From contig CAYNLG010000068.1 of the NCBI GenBank assembly GCA_964397995.1, forward strand, positions 1-20,651: a stretch of 20,651 nucleotides of DNA. Direction: 5' to 3'. The notes below the pieces were generated by a model, which saw nothing but the letters and a program-made list of their open reading frames with translations, made no database searches and was not told the DNA's origin. The position numbers and the translations under genes are program-made. This DNA is from CAYNLG01 sp964397995. GTDB taxonomy: Bacteria; Planctomycetota; Phycisphaerae; FEN-1346. This document shows, in pieces, positions 1 through 7,006 of this stretch. The stretch's first letter is position 1, and each line of letters opens with the position of its first letter.

Positions 1-1
1 G

Positions 2-271
2 CCGGCGCCGGCGGCGCGCGACGCGCCGAAGACGCCCGTGCGCGTGCCGCTCGAGGTCCGGCTGGTCGGCGTCCTGCACGAGCCGGGCCACTCGATTGCG
101 ATGCTCCAGCAGCGTGACGGCAGCATTGTGCTCTGCGGCGAAGGTGAGACGGTCGAAGGCGCCGCCCCGGCCCTCACGGTGACCCGCGTTCTGCCCGACC
201 GCGTGACCGTCGAGGTCGGCGGCCACGCCCGCGAGTTGGCCCTGCCCGAGGCGGCGGGAGGGCGGCCATGA
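2..271 (+). CDS. GspC/PilP-like protein, C-terminal part (5' end outside window)
   Basis: The reading frame is open from base 2, so this is the 3' end of a longer gene. The GTG at 38 is not taken as the start. The visible 89 residues begin Pro/Ala-rich and then form a short all-beta domain with the pattern of the HR domain of GspC or of PilP: 'VRLVGVL', 'SIAMLQQRDG', 'GEGETVEG', 'VTRVLPDRVTVEVGG', ending in 'ELAL'. In that family the periplasmic domain links the inner-membrane platform to the secretin. The stop overlaps the ATG of the GspL-like gene (ATGA), so the two are translationally coupled, and the GspL and GspM neighbours support the call. The N-terminal membrane anchor and most of the protein cannot be seen. 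The role is inferred from pattern and context. Confidence 0.6.
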   Translation, partial: PAPAARDAPKTPVRVPLEVRLVGVLHEPGHSIAMLQQRDGSIVLCGEGETVEGAAPALTVTRVLPDRVTVEVGGHARELALPEAAGGRP

Positions 272-1641
272 CGGGGCCGGTGGTCATCTTTCTGGGCGAC
301 GGCCCGTGGCGGGTCGGCCTGGCCGACGCCGGCGGGGCCCGCGTCGAGGCCGCGGCCCTGCCCGAGGGGGCCGAGCCGACGCCGCAGACGTGTGCCGCGG
401 CTGTTCGCGACCGTCTGGCCGAGGCGGGCTACGCCGGCGGGCCGGTCGTCCTGGCCTTGCCGTCGGCCTGGTGCCTGTGTGCGACGGTCTCGACGGACGA
501 CCTCGGGCGCGGCGGCCGGCGGCGGGCGCTGGCGTACCGGCTGGAGGAGCAGTTGCCGGTCTCGGCGGAGGACTTCACGGCGGACTACGCGGCCCATCCG
601 GACGGCCACGCCGCCCTCGGCGTGGCCGCTGAGACGGCGCCGCTGGCGGCGGCGGTGCGGGCGCTGGAGGAAGCGGGGGTCGAGGTGCGGCATATCTGCC
701 CGGCGGCGCTCCTGGCCGGGGCCTTTGCCGCCCAGGGCCGCGGCGAGTCGGCGGGGGCGCTGCTGGCGGCGCGCGGCACGAACGGGCAGGCGGCCCCGCG
801 GTACGACTTGGTGCGCGTGTGGGGCGGGGAGCCGGTGGAATGGTGGTGGCTGGCGGACGACGCGGCGGCGGCGGGCGGCCGGCTCAAGGCGTGGGCCGGC
901 GAGGACGAGCCCCCGCGGGGCGTCGCCGTCGTGGACACCGAGGCGGCCAAGCCGGCGACCGACGCCGCCAACGGCCTCGCCTGGGAGCCCGTGCCGGACG
1001 TCGACGCTGACGGGGCGGCGGTGCGGCGTGCGGCGGCGCTGCTGGACGGTACGGCCTCGCCCTGGATCGACCTGCGGCGGGACGCCCTGGCGGCGCCCGA
1101 CCCGTACCAGGTGTACCATCGCCCCGCGGGGGCGCTGGCGGCCGCGCTGTTGCTGCTTCTGGTGGCGATCGCCGGGGTGACGTTCTGGCGCGGGCGGCAG
1201 TACGAGGCCATCGTCGCCCGCCGCGAGGCCGCCCAGGCCGAGGTCTTCGGCGGCGTGATGGACGACCAGCGCGTGCCGGGCAACCCGCGGATGCGCCTCG
1301 CGCAGGAAGCGAAGCGGCTGGCGGGCCTCGGGGGCCAGGAAGCCGGCCCGGACGCCGCCGCCCCGACCTCCGCGCTCGAGCACCTGCGCCACGTGCTGGA
1401 GGCCCTGCCGCGGGACGTCCGGTTCCAAATCCTGGACCTGGACCTGCGGCCGGACCTGCTTCGCGTCGAGGGGCGGGCCCGGAGCCACACGGAGGCCGAG
1501 CGGGTGGCCAACGCCCTCCGCCAGGCCGGCCGGTACGACGTCGAGCCCCCAAGCACGGCCGTGCTGAAGGGCGGCCAGGTGCGGTTCGACTTCACCGCCC
1601 GGCCGCGCGGCCCCGGCGACGGAAAGGGGGGCGGCGGATGA
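268..1641 (+). CDS. GspL-like type II secretion inner-membrane platform protein
   Basis: 457 aa, near the usual GspL size of about 400. Residues 1-285 look like the cytoplasmic actin-like (PilM/GspL) half, with 'VVLALPSAWCL', 'RRALAYRLEEQLPVSAEDF' and 'ALEEAGVEVRHICPAALL'. One transmembrane helix lies near 286-306 (AGALAAALLLLLVAIAGVTF). The periplasmic part ends in a ferredoxin-like fold pattern, 'LEALPRDVRFQILDLDLRPDLLRVEGRA' in outline, at about 375-445. In type II secretion GspL recruits the ATPase GspE to the membrane and binds GspM; in type IV pili the same role is split between PilM and PilN. The start overlaps the upstream stop and the end overlaps the GspM-like start, both as ATGA. 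It ends in a Gly-rich tail. The family is fairly sure; whether the machine is a T2SS or a pilus is not decided here. Confidence 0.75.
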   Translation: MTGPVVIFLGDGPWRVGLADAGGARVEAAALPEGAEPTPQTCAAAVRDRLAEAGYAGGPVVLALPSAWCLCATVSTDDLGRGGRRRALAYRLEEQLPVSAEDFTADYAAHPDGHAALGVAAETAPLAAAVRALEEAGVEVRHICPAALLAGAFAAQGRGESAGALLAARGTNGQAAPRYDLVRVWGGEPVEWWWLADDAAAAGGRLKAWAGEDEPPRGVAVVDTEAAKPATDAANGLAWEPVPDVDADGAAVRRAAALLDGTASPWIDLRRDALAAPDPYQVYHRPAGALAAALLLLLVAIAGVTFWRGRQYEAIVARREAAQAEVFGGVMDDQRVPGNPRMRLAQEAKRLAGLGGQEAGPDAAAPTSALEHLRHVLEALPRDVRFQILDLDLRPDLLRVEGRARSHTEAERVANALRQAGRYDVEPPSTAVLKGGQVRFDFTARPRGPGDGKGGGG

Positions 1642-2165
1642 CCCCGCCCACGCGCCGCATCCTGCTGGCGGGCCTGGTGCTCGGGTTGCTCGCGGTGGCG
1701 GCCGCCCGGAACGGCCTGTGGATGGCCGACCGCCGCCAGGCCGCACGCCGCGCCACCGAGGACCTGGCCGCCTGCGAGCACCTGGCGGCCCGGATCGAGG
1801 CGCTGCGGGCGCGGCCGGCGGTGGCGTCGGCTGAGGCGATGGGCGTCCAGGAGTTCGGCCAGCGGTTCGCGGCGGCCTCGAAGGCCGTGGGCCTGACGCT
1901 GGAGGAGGTGCCGAACGTCATCCCCCAGACCGCCCGCCGCGTCGGCAACTCGCCGTACCTGGTCAAGCCGACGGACATGATGTTGCGCGGCGTGACGCTG
2001 GAGCAGGTGGTGACGTTCCTGGGGCGGCTGACGGCGGACTCCGGGCTGACGGTGAGCGAGCTGCACCTGCGGGCGCCCCACGGCGAGGCCGTCTCGCCCA
2101 TCTGGGACGCCGACGTGACCGTGACCTATCTCATGTACGCCCCGATCGAACCCGACGGGGCCTGA
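1638..2165 (+). CDS. GspM/PilO-like inner-membrane protein
   Basis: 175 aa with one N-terminal transmembrane helix at about 7-24 (ILLAGLVLGLLAVAAA). A short coiled-coil-like stretch rich in Ala, Arg and Glu follows ('RRQAARRATEDLAACEHLAARIEALRAR' in outline, 31-60). The C-terminal domain at about 70-170 is predicted ferredoxin-like, including 'FAAASKAVGLTLEEVPNVIP' and 'LRGVTLEQVVTFLGRL'. That plan (short cytoplasmic N-terminus, one helix, coiled coil, small periplasmic domain) is that of GspM and PilO, which dimerise with GspL or PilN. The start ATG overlaps the GspL-like stop. A 15-bp gap separates it from the TPR lipoprotein. Sequence conservation in this family is low, so gene order carries much of the weight. 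Confidence 0.65.
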   Translation: MTPPTRRILLAGLVLGLLAVAAARNGLWMADRRQAARRATEDLAACEHLAARIEALRARPAVASAEAMGVQEFGQRFAAASKAVGLTLEEVPNVIPQTARRVGNSPYLVKPTDMMLRGVTLEQVVTFLGRLTADSGLTVSELHLRAPHGEAVSPIWDADVTVTYLMYAPIEPDGA

Positions 2166-2180
2166 CGGACGAGGTGACCT

Positions 2181-2822
2181 ATGTGGGCAACGCGAGCGAT
2201 CCTGGCGGGCGCGGCGGCGGTGCTGGCCGCGGCGGGGTGCGGCGGGATGACCGCCGGCAGCGGCCCCGGCGGGGCGTACCGGACGGTCCGCGCCGACCCC
2301 GGGCGCAACACCGAGGCGGCGGCCAAGCGGAACCAGGAGGGGTTGCGGCACCTGGAGGAGGGCGACCTGGAGGCCGCCCGCAAGGCCTTCGAGCGGGCCC
2401 TGACCGACGACGTCAAGTTCGGCCCCGCCCACAACAACCTCGGCAAGGTCTTCTTCAAGCAGCAGAACTGGTACAAGGCCGCCTGGGAGTTCCAGTACGC
2501 CGCCGACCTTCTGCCGACCTTCCCCCAGCCGCGCAACAACCTCGGCCTGGTCTTGGAGGAGGCGGGGCGGCTGAACGAGGCCGTCGAGGCGTACCGCGCG
2601 GCCGTGGCGCTGGACCCGAAGACGGTGGCGTACCGGGCGAACCTGGCCCGGGCGCTGGTGAAGCGCGGCGACCGGACGCCGGAGCTGCGCGAGATGCTGG
2701 TGGCGGTGGTCGCGCGGGAGACGCGGCCGGCGTGGCACGATTGGGCGCGGCTGGAACTGGCGCGGCTGGGCCCGCGGCCGGGCGGCGCGCTGGAGCGCGG
2801 GGCCGCCCTGGAGGCGGAGTAG
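2181..2822 (+). CDS. TPR lipoprotein, possible pilotin or assembly factor
   Basis: 213 aa. The N-terminus is a lipoprotein signal: basic Arg5, a hydrophobic run and the lipobox A-A-G-C with Cys20. About three tetratricopeptide repeats follow at roughly 47-80, 81-114 and 115-148 ('FGPAHNNLGKVFFKQQNWYKAA', split here as a motif region, and 'PRNNLGLVLEEAGRLNEAVEAY'), then a partial fourth helix pair. A Shine-Dalgarno-like GAGGTG lies a few bases before the ATG at 2181. It is the last gene of the GspC-L-M-like run. PilF/PilW-type TPR lipoproteins help secretins assemble in the outer membrane, which fits this place, but they usually have about six TPRs and this has three to four. The lipoprotein and TPR calls are firm. 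The pilotin role is inferred from context. Confidence 0.7.
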   Translation: MWATRAILAGAAAVLAAAGCGGMTAGSGPGGAYRTVRADPGRNTEAAAKRNQEGLRHLEEGDLEAARKAFERALTDDVKFGPAHNNLGKVFFKQQNWYKAAWEFQYAADLLPTFPQPRNNLGLVLEEAGRLNEAVEAYRAAVALDPKTVAYRANLARALVKRGDRTPELREMLVAVVARETRPAWHDWARLELARLGPRPGGALERGAALEAE

Positions 2823-2946
2823 CCGGCCGTCTATGTGCGACGTTCGCCGGAGCCCTGGCGTGACCGGAACGGAGGCGGCCACCAGGCCCTGCAGGAAGGT
2901 GCGCCCTGCGCATGGTCGGTCGCCCGGGCCGCGCCCACCGCGCGGC

Positions 2947-3906
2947 CTAGCCCGCCACCGCCTTCAGGTGTTTCCCGACGATGTTCATCAGCCGGTCCGG
3001 GTCGTCCAGGCCGCGCGGGTAGTAGTAGTACGAGACGTGGTCGGAGCCCTTGGCGAGGACCTCGGGGAGGCGACGGTCGACGACCTCGTACGACGCTTCC
3101 GGGATGGCCTGCGTCTCGACCAGGACGAAGCTCTTCTTGCCGGCGGCGCGGGCGGCGGCGTTGAACCGGTCCAGGCCGGGGAGCAGCGTCTTCGGCTGCC
3201 GCATCGGCCCCTTGAGGGCCTCGTTCTCCTCCTTCGACCACGGGCGACCGTCGCAGCCGAACGTGTCCAGCGACGCGATGCGGGCGCACCGCGCGAGCAC
3301 CGCGTCCTCGAACCACTCGTACAGGAACATGACCACGTCCAGGTCCGGCCGCCTGGCCTTCGCGTAGGCCCCGGCCCGGTCGAAGAAGTCGGCCACGCCG
3401 GCCAGTTGCGCGGCCGCGTCCGAGGGGTCGTCCAGGGCGGCCTTGGCGGCGTCTGAGAAGTCGGGGTGAACGAGCGGCTTGGGCTCGTCCCAGATCAGGC
3501 CCGCGACGGGCAGGTCGAGAACGCGGTCGAGGCACCGCTGCAGGTACTCCATGGTGGCGGGGTGGAAGACGCTGCACATCGGGCCCCAGGTGCCGCGGAA
3601 GTTGGGCGCCCCGTCCTCGTAGCGGATCCACGTCTCGGGATGAGTGCAGGCGAACTGGCTCGGGGCGCCCGGCCAGCCGGCGATGAGGCCGCCCCACCGG
3701 CTGGGCACCGAGTAGACCGCCAAGCCCGCCTTCTCGGCCTCGCCGCAGATCAGGTCCCAGTTGGTGCGGCCGTCGAGGTCCTTCTCGTACATCGAGACGC
3801 AGACGGCCCGCGTGCCGTGGTCGGCCATCCAGCGGAAGTCCTCGGCGAGGTGCCGCGGGACGGTCGAGAAGAGGCTGCCGTTCAGGTAGTAGGCGCTCAG
3901 GTACAC
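2947..3906 (-). CDS. TIM-barrel-like protein, glycoside-hydrolase-like, unknown substrate
   Basis: 319 aa with a GTG start at 3906 chosen because GAGGAG lies 6 bases upstream. The protein has no signal peptide and reads like a beta/alpha barrel: strands such as 'TRAVCVSMY' (32-40), 'LAVYSVPSRWGG' (62-73), 'VAGLIWDEPKPL' (134-145), 'DVVMFLYEWF' (190-199), 'SLDTFGCDG' (212-220), 'SFVLVETQ' (259-266) and 'SDHVSYYYYP'. Asp140/Glu141 after the fourth strand-like segment and Glu264 late in the barrel sit where clan-A glycoside hydrolases keep their acid/base and nucleophile, but this is positional inference only. Aromatic residues and Trp near strand ends suit a sugar-binding cleft. It lies 51 bp downstream of the zinc-ribbon gene on the same strand, probably co-transcribed. 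I do not recognise a named family. Confidence 0.65.
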   Translation of the reverse strand: MYLSAYYLNGSLFSTVPRHLAEDFRWMADHGTRAVCVSMYEKDLDGRTNWDLICGEAEKAGLAVYSVPSRWGGLIAGWPGAPSQFACTHPETWIRYEDGAPNFRGTWGPMCSVFHPATMEYLQRCLDRVLDLPVAGLIWDEPKPLVHPDFSDAAKAALDDPSDAAAQLAGVADFFDRAGAYAKARRPDLDVVMFLYEWFEDAVLARCARIASLDTFGCDGRPWSKEENEALKGPMRQPKTLLPGLDRFNAAARAAGKKSFVLVETQAIPEASYEVVDRRLPEVLAKGSDHVSYYYYPRGLDDPDRLMNIVGKHLKAVAG

Positions 3907-3957
3907 GGGACGCTCCTCATGGCGTGGCGGGCGCGGGCCGGGCGGGGCGCCGGGCGT

Positions 3958-4488
3958 CTAGAAGCCGCCCCAGTCCTGGTCGCCGGGCACCCAGTAGCTC
4001 GGGCAGATGAAGCGGAAGAGGTGGACCACCTTCGTGACACGTTCGCGTGCGGTAGCGTCCCGGGCGGCCTCCTGGGCCATTTCAGCGGCGAAGACGTCGC
4101 GGAAAAGGGCGTGGGCGGCCGCCTTCCGCTCCTCGTCGGTCGCGAACTGTTCGCGGATCGTCAGCAGCTCGCCGGCGTCCATCCAGAACCCGCCGCACGC
4201 CGGGCACTCGTCGACTTCGACCTCGCGCTTCGGGCTGTAGAAGTGGCGGATCATGACCTGGTCGTCGCAGTGGGGGCAGGTCCAATCGGCGTCGTGGTCG
4301 ACCGAGACGGCCACGTGCTGCCGCAGCACCCCGAGGAGTTCCTCGCCGTCGCCCTCGCTCGACGCGTCGAGCTTCTGGAGCTCGCCGCCGTCGAACCAGA
4401 TGCCGCCGCACCCGTTCTCGCAGACGTCCAGTTCGACGCCGGATACGGTGCGGCGGACCAACTCTGTCTCGCAGGCGGGACACTTCAT
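3958..4488 (-). CDS. Two-zinc-ribbon (zf-TFIIB-like) protein
   Basis: 176 aa from the ATG at 4488; AAGGGG lies just upstream, so this start is preferred over the in-frame one at 4515. The first ribbon has C3-x2-C6 and C23-x3-C27 followed by 'GGIWFDGGEL', a hallmark of the zf-TFIIB family. A second, similar unit at about 85-125 has 'CPHC' and 'CPACGGFWMDAGEL'. The C-terminus (125-176) is helical and charged, then ends with aromatic residues ('VVHLFRFICPSYW'). These small proteins bind zinc and are mostly uncharacterised. It is first in a probable two-gene unit with the TIM-barrel-like gene. An 8-bp-stem hairpin lies in its leader (4515-4534). Fold is fairly certain, function unknown. Confidence 0.8.
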   Translation of the reverse strand: MKCPACETELVRRTVSGVELDVCENGCGGIWFDGGELQKLDASSEGDGEELLGVLRQHVAVSVDHDADWTCPHCDDQVMIRHFYSPKREVEVDECPACGGFWMDAGELLTIREQFATDEERKAAAHALFRDVFAAEMAQEAARDATARERVTKVVHLFRFICPSYWVPGDQDWGGF

Positions 4489-4514
4489 GGTGGCACCCCT
4501 TCGCTGGGCGGACA

Positions 4515-4534
4515 CGGGCGCCGCACGGCGCCCG
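4515..4534 (-). other. Leader hairpin upstream of the zinc-ribbon gene
   Basis: A perfect inverted repeat, CGGGCGCC-GCAC-GGCGCCCG, lies 27-46 bases before the chosen ATG at 4488. There is no T-run, so it is not a normal intrinsic terminator. It could be a structured leader or an operator, or simply chance in GC-rich DNA. Confidence 0.35.
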
Positions 4535-4584
4535 GTCTGCGGGTCGTGCGTTCACCATACCGCGGGCGGCGCCGGGCGGCCAAG

Positions 4585-4605
4585 GGAAAAGGCCGGCCGG
4601 GGCCT
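4585..4605 (-). terminator. Intrinsic terminator after pheT and the small ORF
   Basis: On the minus strand the sequence reads AGGCC-CCGGCC-GGCCT followed directly by a run ending TTTTCC. The stem overlaps the last base of the small ORF's TGA. It marks the 3' end of the pheT transcript and shows that the small ORF lies inside that transcript. Confidence 0.6.
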
Positions 4606-4784
4606 CAGCGGCGGACGCGGCGCCAGCGCGTGCGCGGCAGGTCGCGCGAGAACCCCTTGCCGCGCGTCAGTTCCCGGGCCCCCTTCGCCACGTCCGGGTT
4701 CGGGTCGTAGAGGGCCAGTTCGAAGACCTCCCGATGGTCGGCCGGGTCGAGGTCGTCGCGTTGGGCGGCGGTCTCCAGGCGCAC
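4605..4784 (-). CDS. Small unknown ORF between pheT and its terminator
   Basis: About 59 aa from a GTG at 4784. The same frame is open upstream to the pheT stop, where CTG overlaps the TGA, so the true start is unsure and the product could be up to about 95 aa. Third codon positions from 4784 to the stop are almost all G or C, as in the neighbouring real genes, while the competing ORF on this strand is an Arg/Pro/Gly-rich shadow. The protein is charged, with 'REVFELALYDPNPDVAKGAREL', which in outline resembles one HEAT-like helical pair, and a basic tail rich in Arg. It sits inside the pheT transcript directly before an intrinsic terminator. I do not recognise it; it may also be the remnant of a longer gene. 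Confidence 0.45.
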   Translation of the reverse strand: MRLETAAQRDDLDPADHREVFELALYDPNPDVAKGARELTRGKGFSRDLPRTRWRRVRR

Positions 4785-4888
4785 GCACGCCGCCGGGGCC
4801 TTCAGGCCGCGGGCAAACCAGGCGGCGGCCGCCGGGCGCTGCGCACCCCGTACCCGGCACCCGTTCGGCGCCGCCGCGCCGGCGGCGC

Positions 4889-6907
4889 TCAGGTGCCGCG
4901 CAGCGTCGCCTCGACCTCGCGGTCGAGGGCGTCCAGGATGGCGGTCAGCATCGCGTCCGCCTCCTCGCCTGTCAGGGTCCGGCCGGGGACACGGAAGACC
5001 AGGCGAAGGGCCACGCTCTTCTTGCCGGCGGCCACCTGCTTGCCGCGATAGACCTCCAGGGGCCGGGCGGCCTCGAGGGCCTCGACGCCGGCGCCGCGGA
5101 TGGCGGCCTCGACGTTGGCCCAGGGGGTGGCCTCGTCCAGAACGATGGCCAGGTCCCGCTCCACCGGCGGCGTGGTGGGCAGCGGCCGGTACGACGGCAC
5201 CAGCTCGGCCGCCTCGACCAACCGGTCGAAGACGAGCTCCGCGACGACGGGCGGGTCGTCCAAGTCGAACGCCTTGGCCGCCTCGCTGCCGACGCGGCCC
5301 AGGACGCCCAGCGGCCCGCCCTCCAGCAGGACGGTGACCGAGGCGGCGGGGTCGAGGTCCGGGCAGTGCGGCGCGCCGGGCTCGAAACGCGTGCGGCCGG
5401 CGAGACCCAGCCGCCCGAGGAGGGCTTCGACGGTGCCCTTCGCGCCGAGGAAGTCGTCCGGCCCGGCCAGGGCCAGCATCGTGTCTTCCCGCGGCAGGGC
5501 CTCTCCGGCGCGGGGCACGTAGCGGTCGGCGATCTCGAAGAGCGTCGCGTCGGGGGTGCCGGCGCGGCGGTTCACGCGGAGCGAGTCGAGCAGGCCCGGC
5601 AGCACGGACTGGCGGAGGACCAGCGCTTCGCCGCGCACGCGCAGCGGCTCGCCGTCGGCCTTGGCCGAGGCCAGGCGAACGGCCTTCTCGCCGGTGGTGA
5701 ACGAGAAGGTGACGGCTTCGTGGTACCCGGCGGCCATGAGGACGTCGGTGGTGGCGGCCTGGACCTCCTGGCGGCGCGTCGGCGGCGCGAGCACGACGCG
5801 GGTCTCGTCGCGGACGGGGATGGCGTCGTACCCGGTGTGGCGCGCGACCTCTTCGACCAAGTCGGCCTCGCGGGTGAGGTCCTGGCGCCATGTCGGCACG
5901 CGGACGGTCACGGCGTCGGCGTCGCGCCGGGTGGGCTCGCAGCCGAGGCGCTCCAGGATGCCGACGCAGGCGTCGGCCGGGACGTCCATGCCGAGGAGCG
6001 TCGGCACGCGGGCGAAGCGGAGCGTGACCTCGCCGACGGGGGTCAGCGGCGCCCCCGCCACGACCACGCCCCGGGCCACCGTGCCGCCCGCGACCTGGCC
6101 CATGAGTTGGGCGGCGCGGCGGCTGGCCCAGTCGCTCATGTGGGAGTCGACGCGGCGTTCGAAGCGGTAGCTGGAGTCGCTCATCATGGAGAGCGTGCGG
6201 GCGGTGGTGCGGATGGAGAGCGGGTCGAAGACGGCCGCCTCCAGCAGCACATCCGTGGTGGCTTCGCTGATCTCGGTCTCGGCGCCGCCCATGACGCCGG
6301 CCAGGGCGACGGCCCGCGAGGCGTCGGCGATGACCAGCCGCTCCGGCGTCAGGGTGTGCTCGCTGTGGTCGATGGCGACGAAGCGCTCGCCGGGCCGGGC
6401 GCGGCGGACGACGATACGGCCCTCGGCCAGGCGGGCGAAGTCGAAGGCGTGCAGCGGCTGGCCGCACTCCATCATCACGTAGTTCGTCACGTCGACGATG
6501 TTGTTGACGGGCCGGATGCCGATCGCCTCCAGCCGCGCGAGCATCCAGTCCGAGCTCCGGCCCACCTTGACGCCGCGCAGAATCCGCGCCGTGTAGAGCG
6601 GGCACAGGTCGGGCTCGTCGAGCTGGACGGCGGTGGCGTCCCGGGCGGCCTCGTCGCCTTCCTCCAGGACGACCGGGGGAAAGGTGAGGCGGGTGCGGAG
6701 GGCGGCGGCGAGTTCGCGCGCGACACCGAGGTGGCCGAGGCAGTCGGGCCGGTTGCTGGTGACCTCGACGTCGAAGCAGACGTCGGCCCCCCCGCGGAAC
6801 GTCTGTTCCTCGACGTTGAGGCCGACGCGGGTGAGGGCGGCGGCGACCTCGCCGGGGGGCAGGTCGGTCTCGACCAGTTCGCGAAGCCAGAGGTAGCTGC
6901 AGTTCAT
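4889..6907 (-). CDS. pheT: Phenylalanine--tRNA ligase beta subunit, short form
   Basis: 672 aa; charges tRNA-Phe together with the alpha subunit PheS. The N-terminus 'MNCSYLWLRELVE' is typical. After 'VGLNVEEQ' (about residue 35) the sequence goes almost directly to 'VTSNRPDCLGHLGVAREL', so the EMAP/OB-fold tRNA-binding domain found between these motifs in the roughly 795-aa E. coli protein is absent. The B3/B4 region follows, with 'NNIVDVTNYVMMECGQPLHAFD' in outline, then the B5 domain ('VPTWRQDLTREADLVEEVAR'), the catalytic-like core and the C-terminal FDX-ACB anticodon-binding domain, recognised by 'PPVERDLAIVLDE'. The gene has its own promoter (6951-6978). Its upstream neighbour is the deaminase gene, not pheS, so pheS must be elsewhere. 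GGGAAGAG serves as Shine-Dalgarno. Confidence 0.95.
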   Translation of the reverse strand: MNCSYLWLRELVETDLPPGEVAAALTRVGLNVEEQTFRGGADVCFDVEVTSNRPDCLGHLGVARELAAALRTRLTFPPVVLEEGDEAARDATAVQLDEPDLCPLYTARILRGVKVGRSSDWMLARLEAIGIRPVNNIVDVTNYVMMECGQPLHAFDFARLAEGRIVVRRARPGERFVAIDHSEHTLTPERLVIADASRAVALAGVMGGAETEISEATTDVLLEAAVFDPLSIRTTARTLSMMSDSSYRFERRVDSHMSDWASRRAAQLMGQVAGGTVARGVVVAGAPLTPVGEVTLRFARVPTLLGMDVPADACVGILERLGCEPTRRDADAVTVRVPTWRQDLTREADLVEEVARHTGYDAIPVRDETRVVLAPPTRRQEVQAATTDVLMAAGYHEAVTFSFTTGEKAVRLASAKADGEPLRVRGEALVLRQSVLPGLLDSLRVNRRAGTPDATLFEIADRYVPRAGEALPREDTMLALAGPDDFLGAKGTVEALLGRLGLAGRTRFEPGAPHCPDLDPAASVTVLLEGGPLGVLGRVGSEAAKAFDLDDPPVVAELVFDRLVEAAELVPSYRPLPTTPPVERDLAIVLDEATPWANVEAAIRGAGVEALEAARPLEVYRGKQVAAGKKSVALRLVFRVPGRTLTGEEADAMLTAILDALDREVEATLRGT

Positions 6908-6950
6908 CGGCGTCTCTTCCCGACGGGCTCTGGTGGGCGCTGAACCGGCG

Positions 6951-6978
6951 ATTATAGGGCCGTGCGGGGCGATAGCAA
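6951..6978 (-). promoter_or_regulatory. Sigma70-type promoter for pheT
   Basis: On the minus strand TTGCTA (6973-6978), a 16-bp spacer and a perfect TATAAT (6951-6956). The expected transcript start is about 37 bases before the pheT ATG. Confidence 0.6.
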
Positions 6979-7006
6979 GCGCCGCCCGGAGCGCCGCGGC
7001 GCCGCC

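Noticed and set aside
585..2882. 765-aa minus-strand open frame opposite the GspL/GspM/TPR genes
   Set aside because: It spans three real plus-strand genes and has low-complexity Arg/Pro/Ala sequence.
4253..6943. 896-aa plus-strand open frame opposite pheT
   Set aside because: It is a GC-driven shadow rich in Gly, Ala, Asp, Val and Arg with no domain; the other strand encodes a full, conserved PheT.
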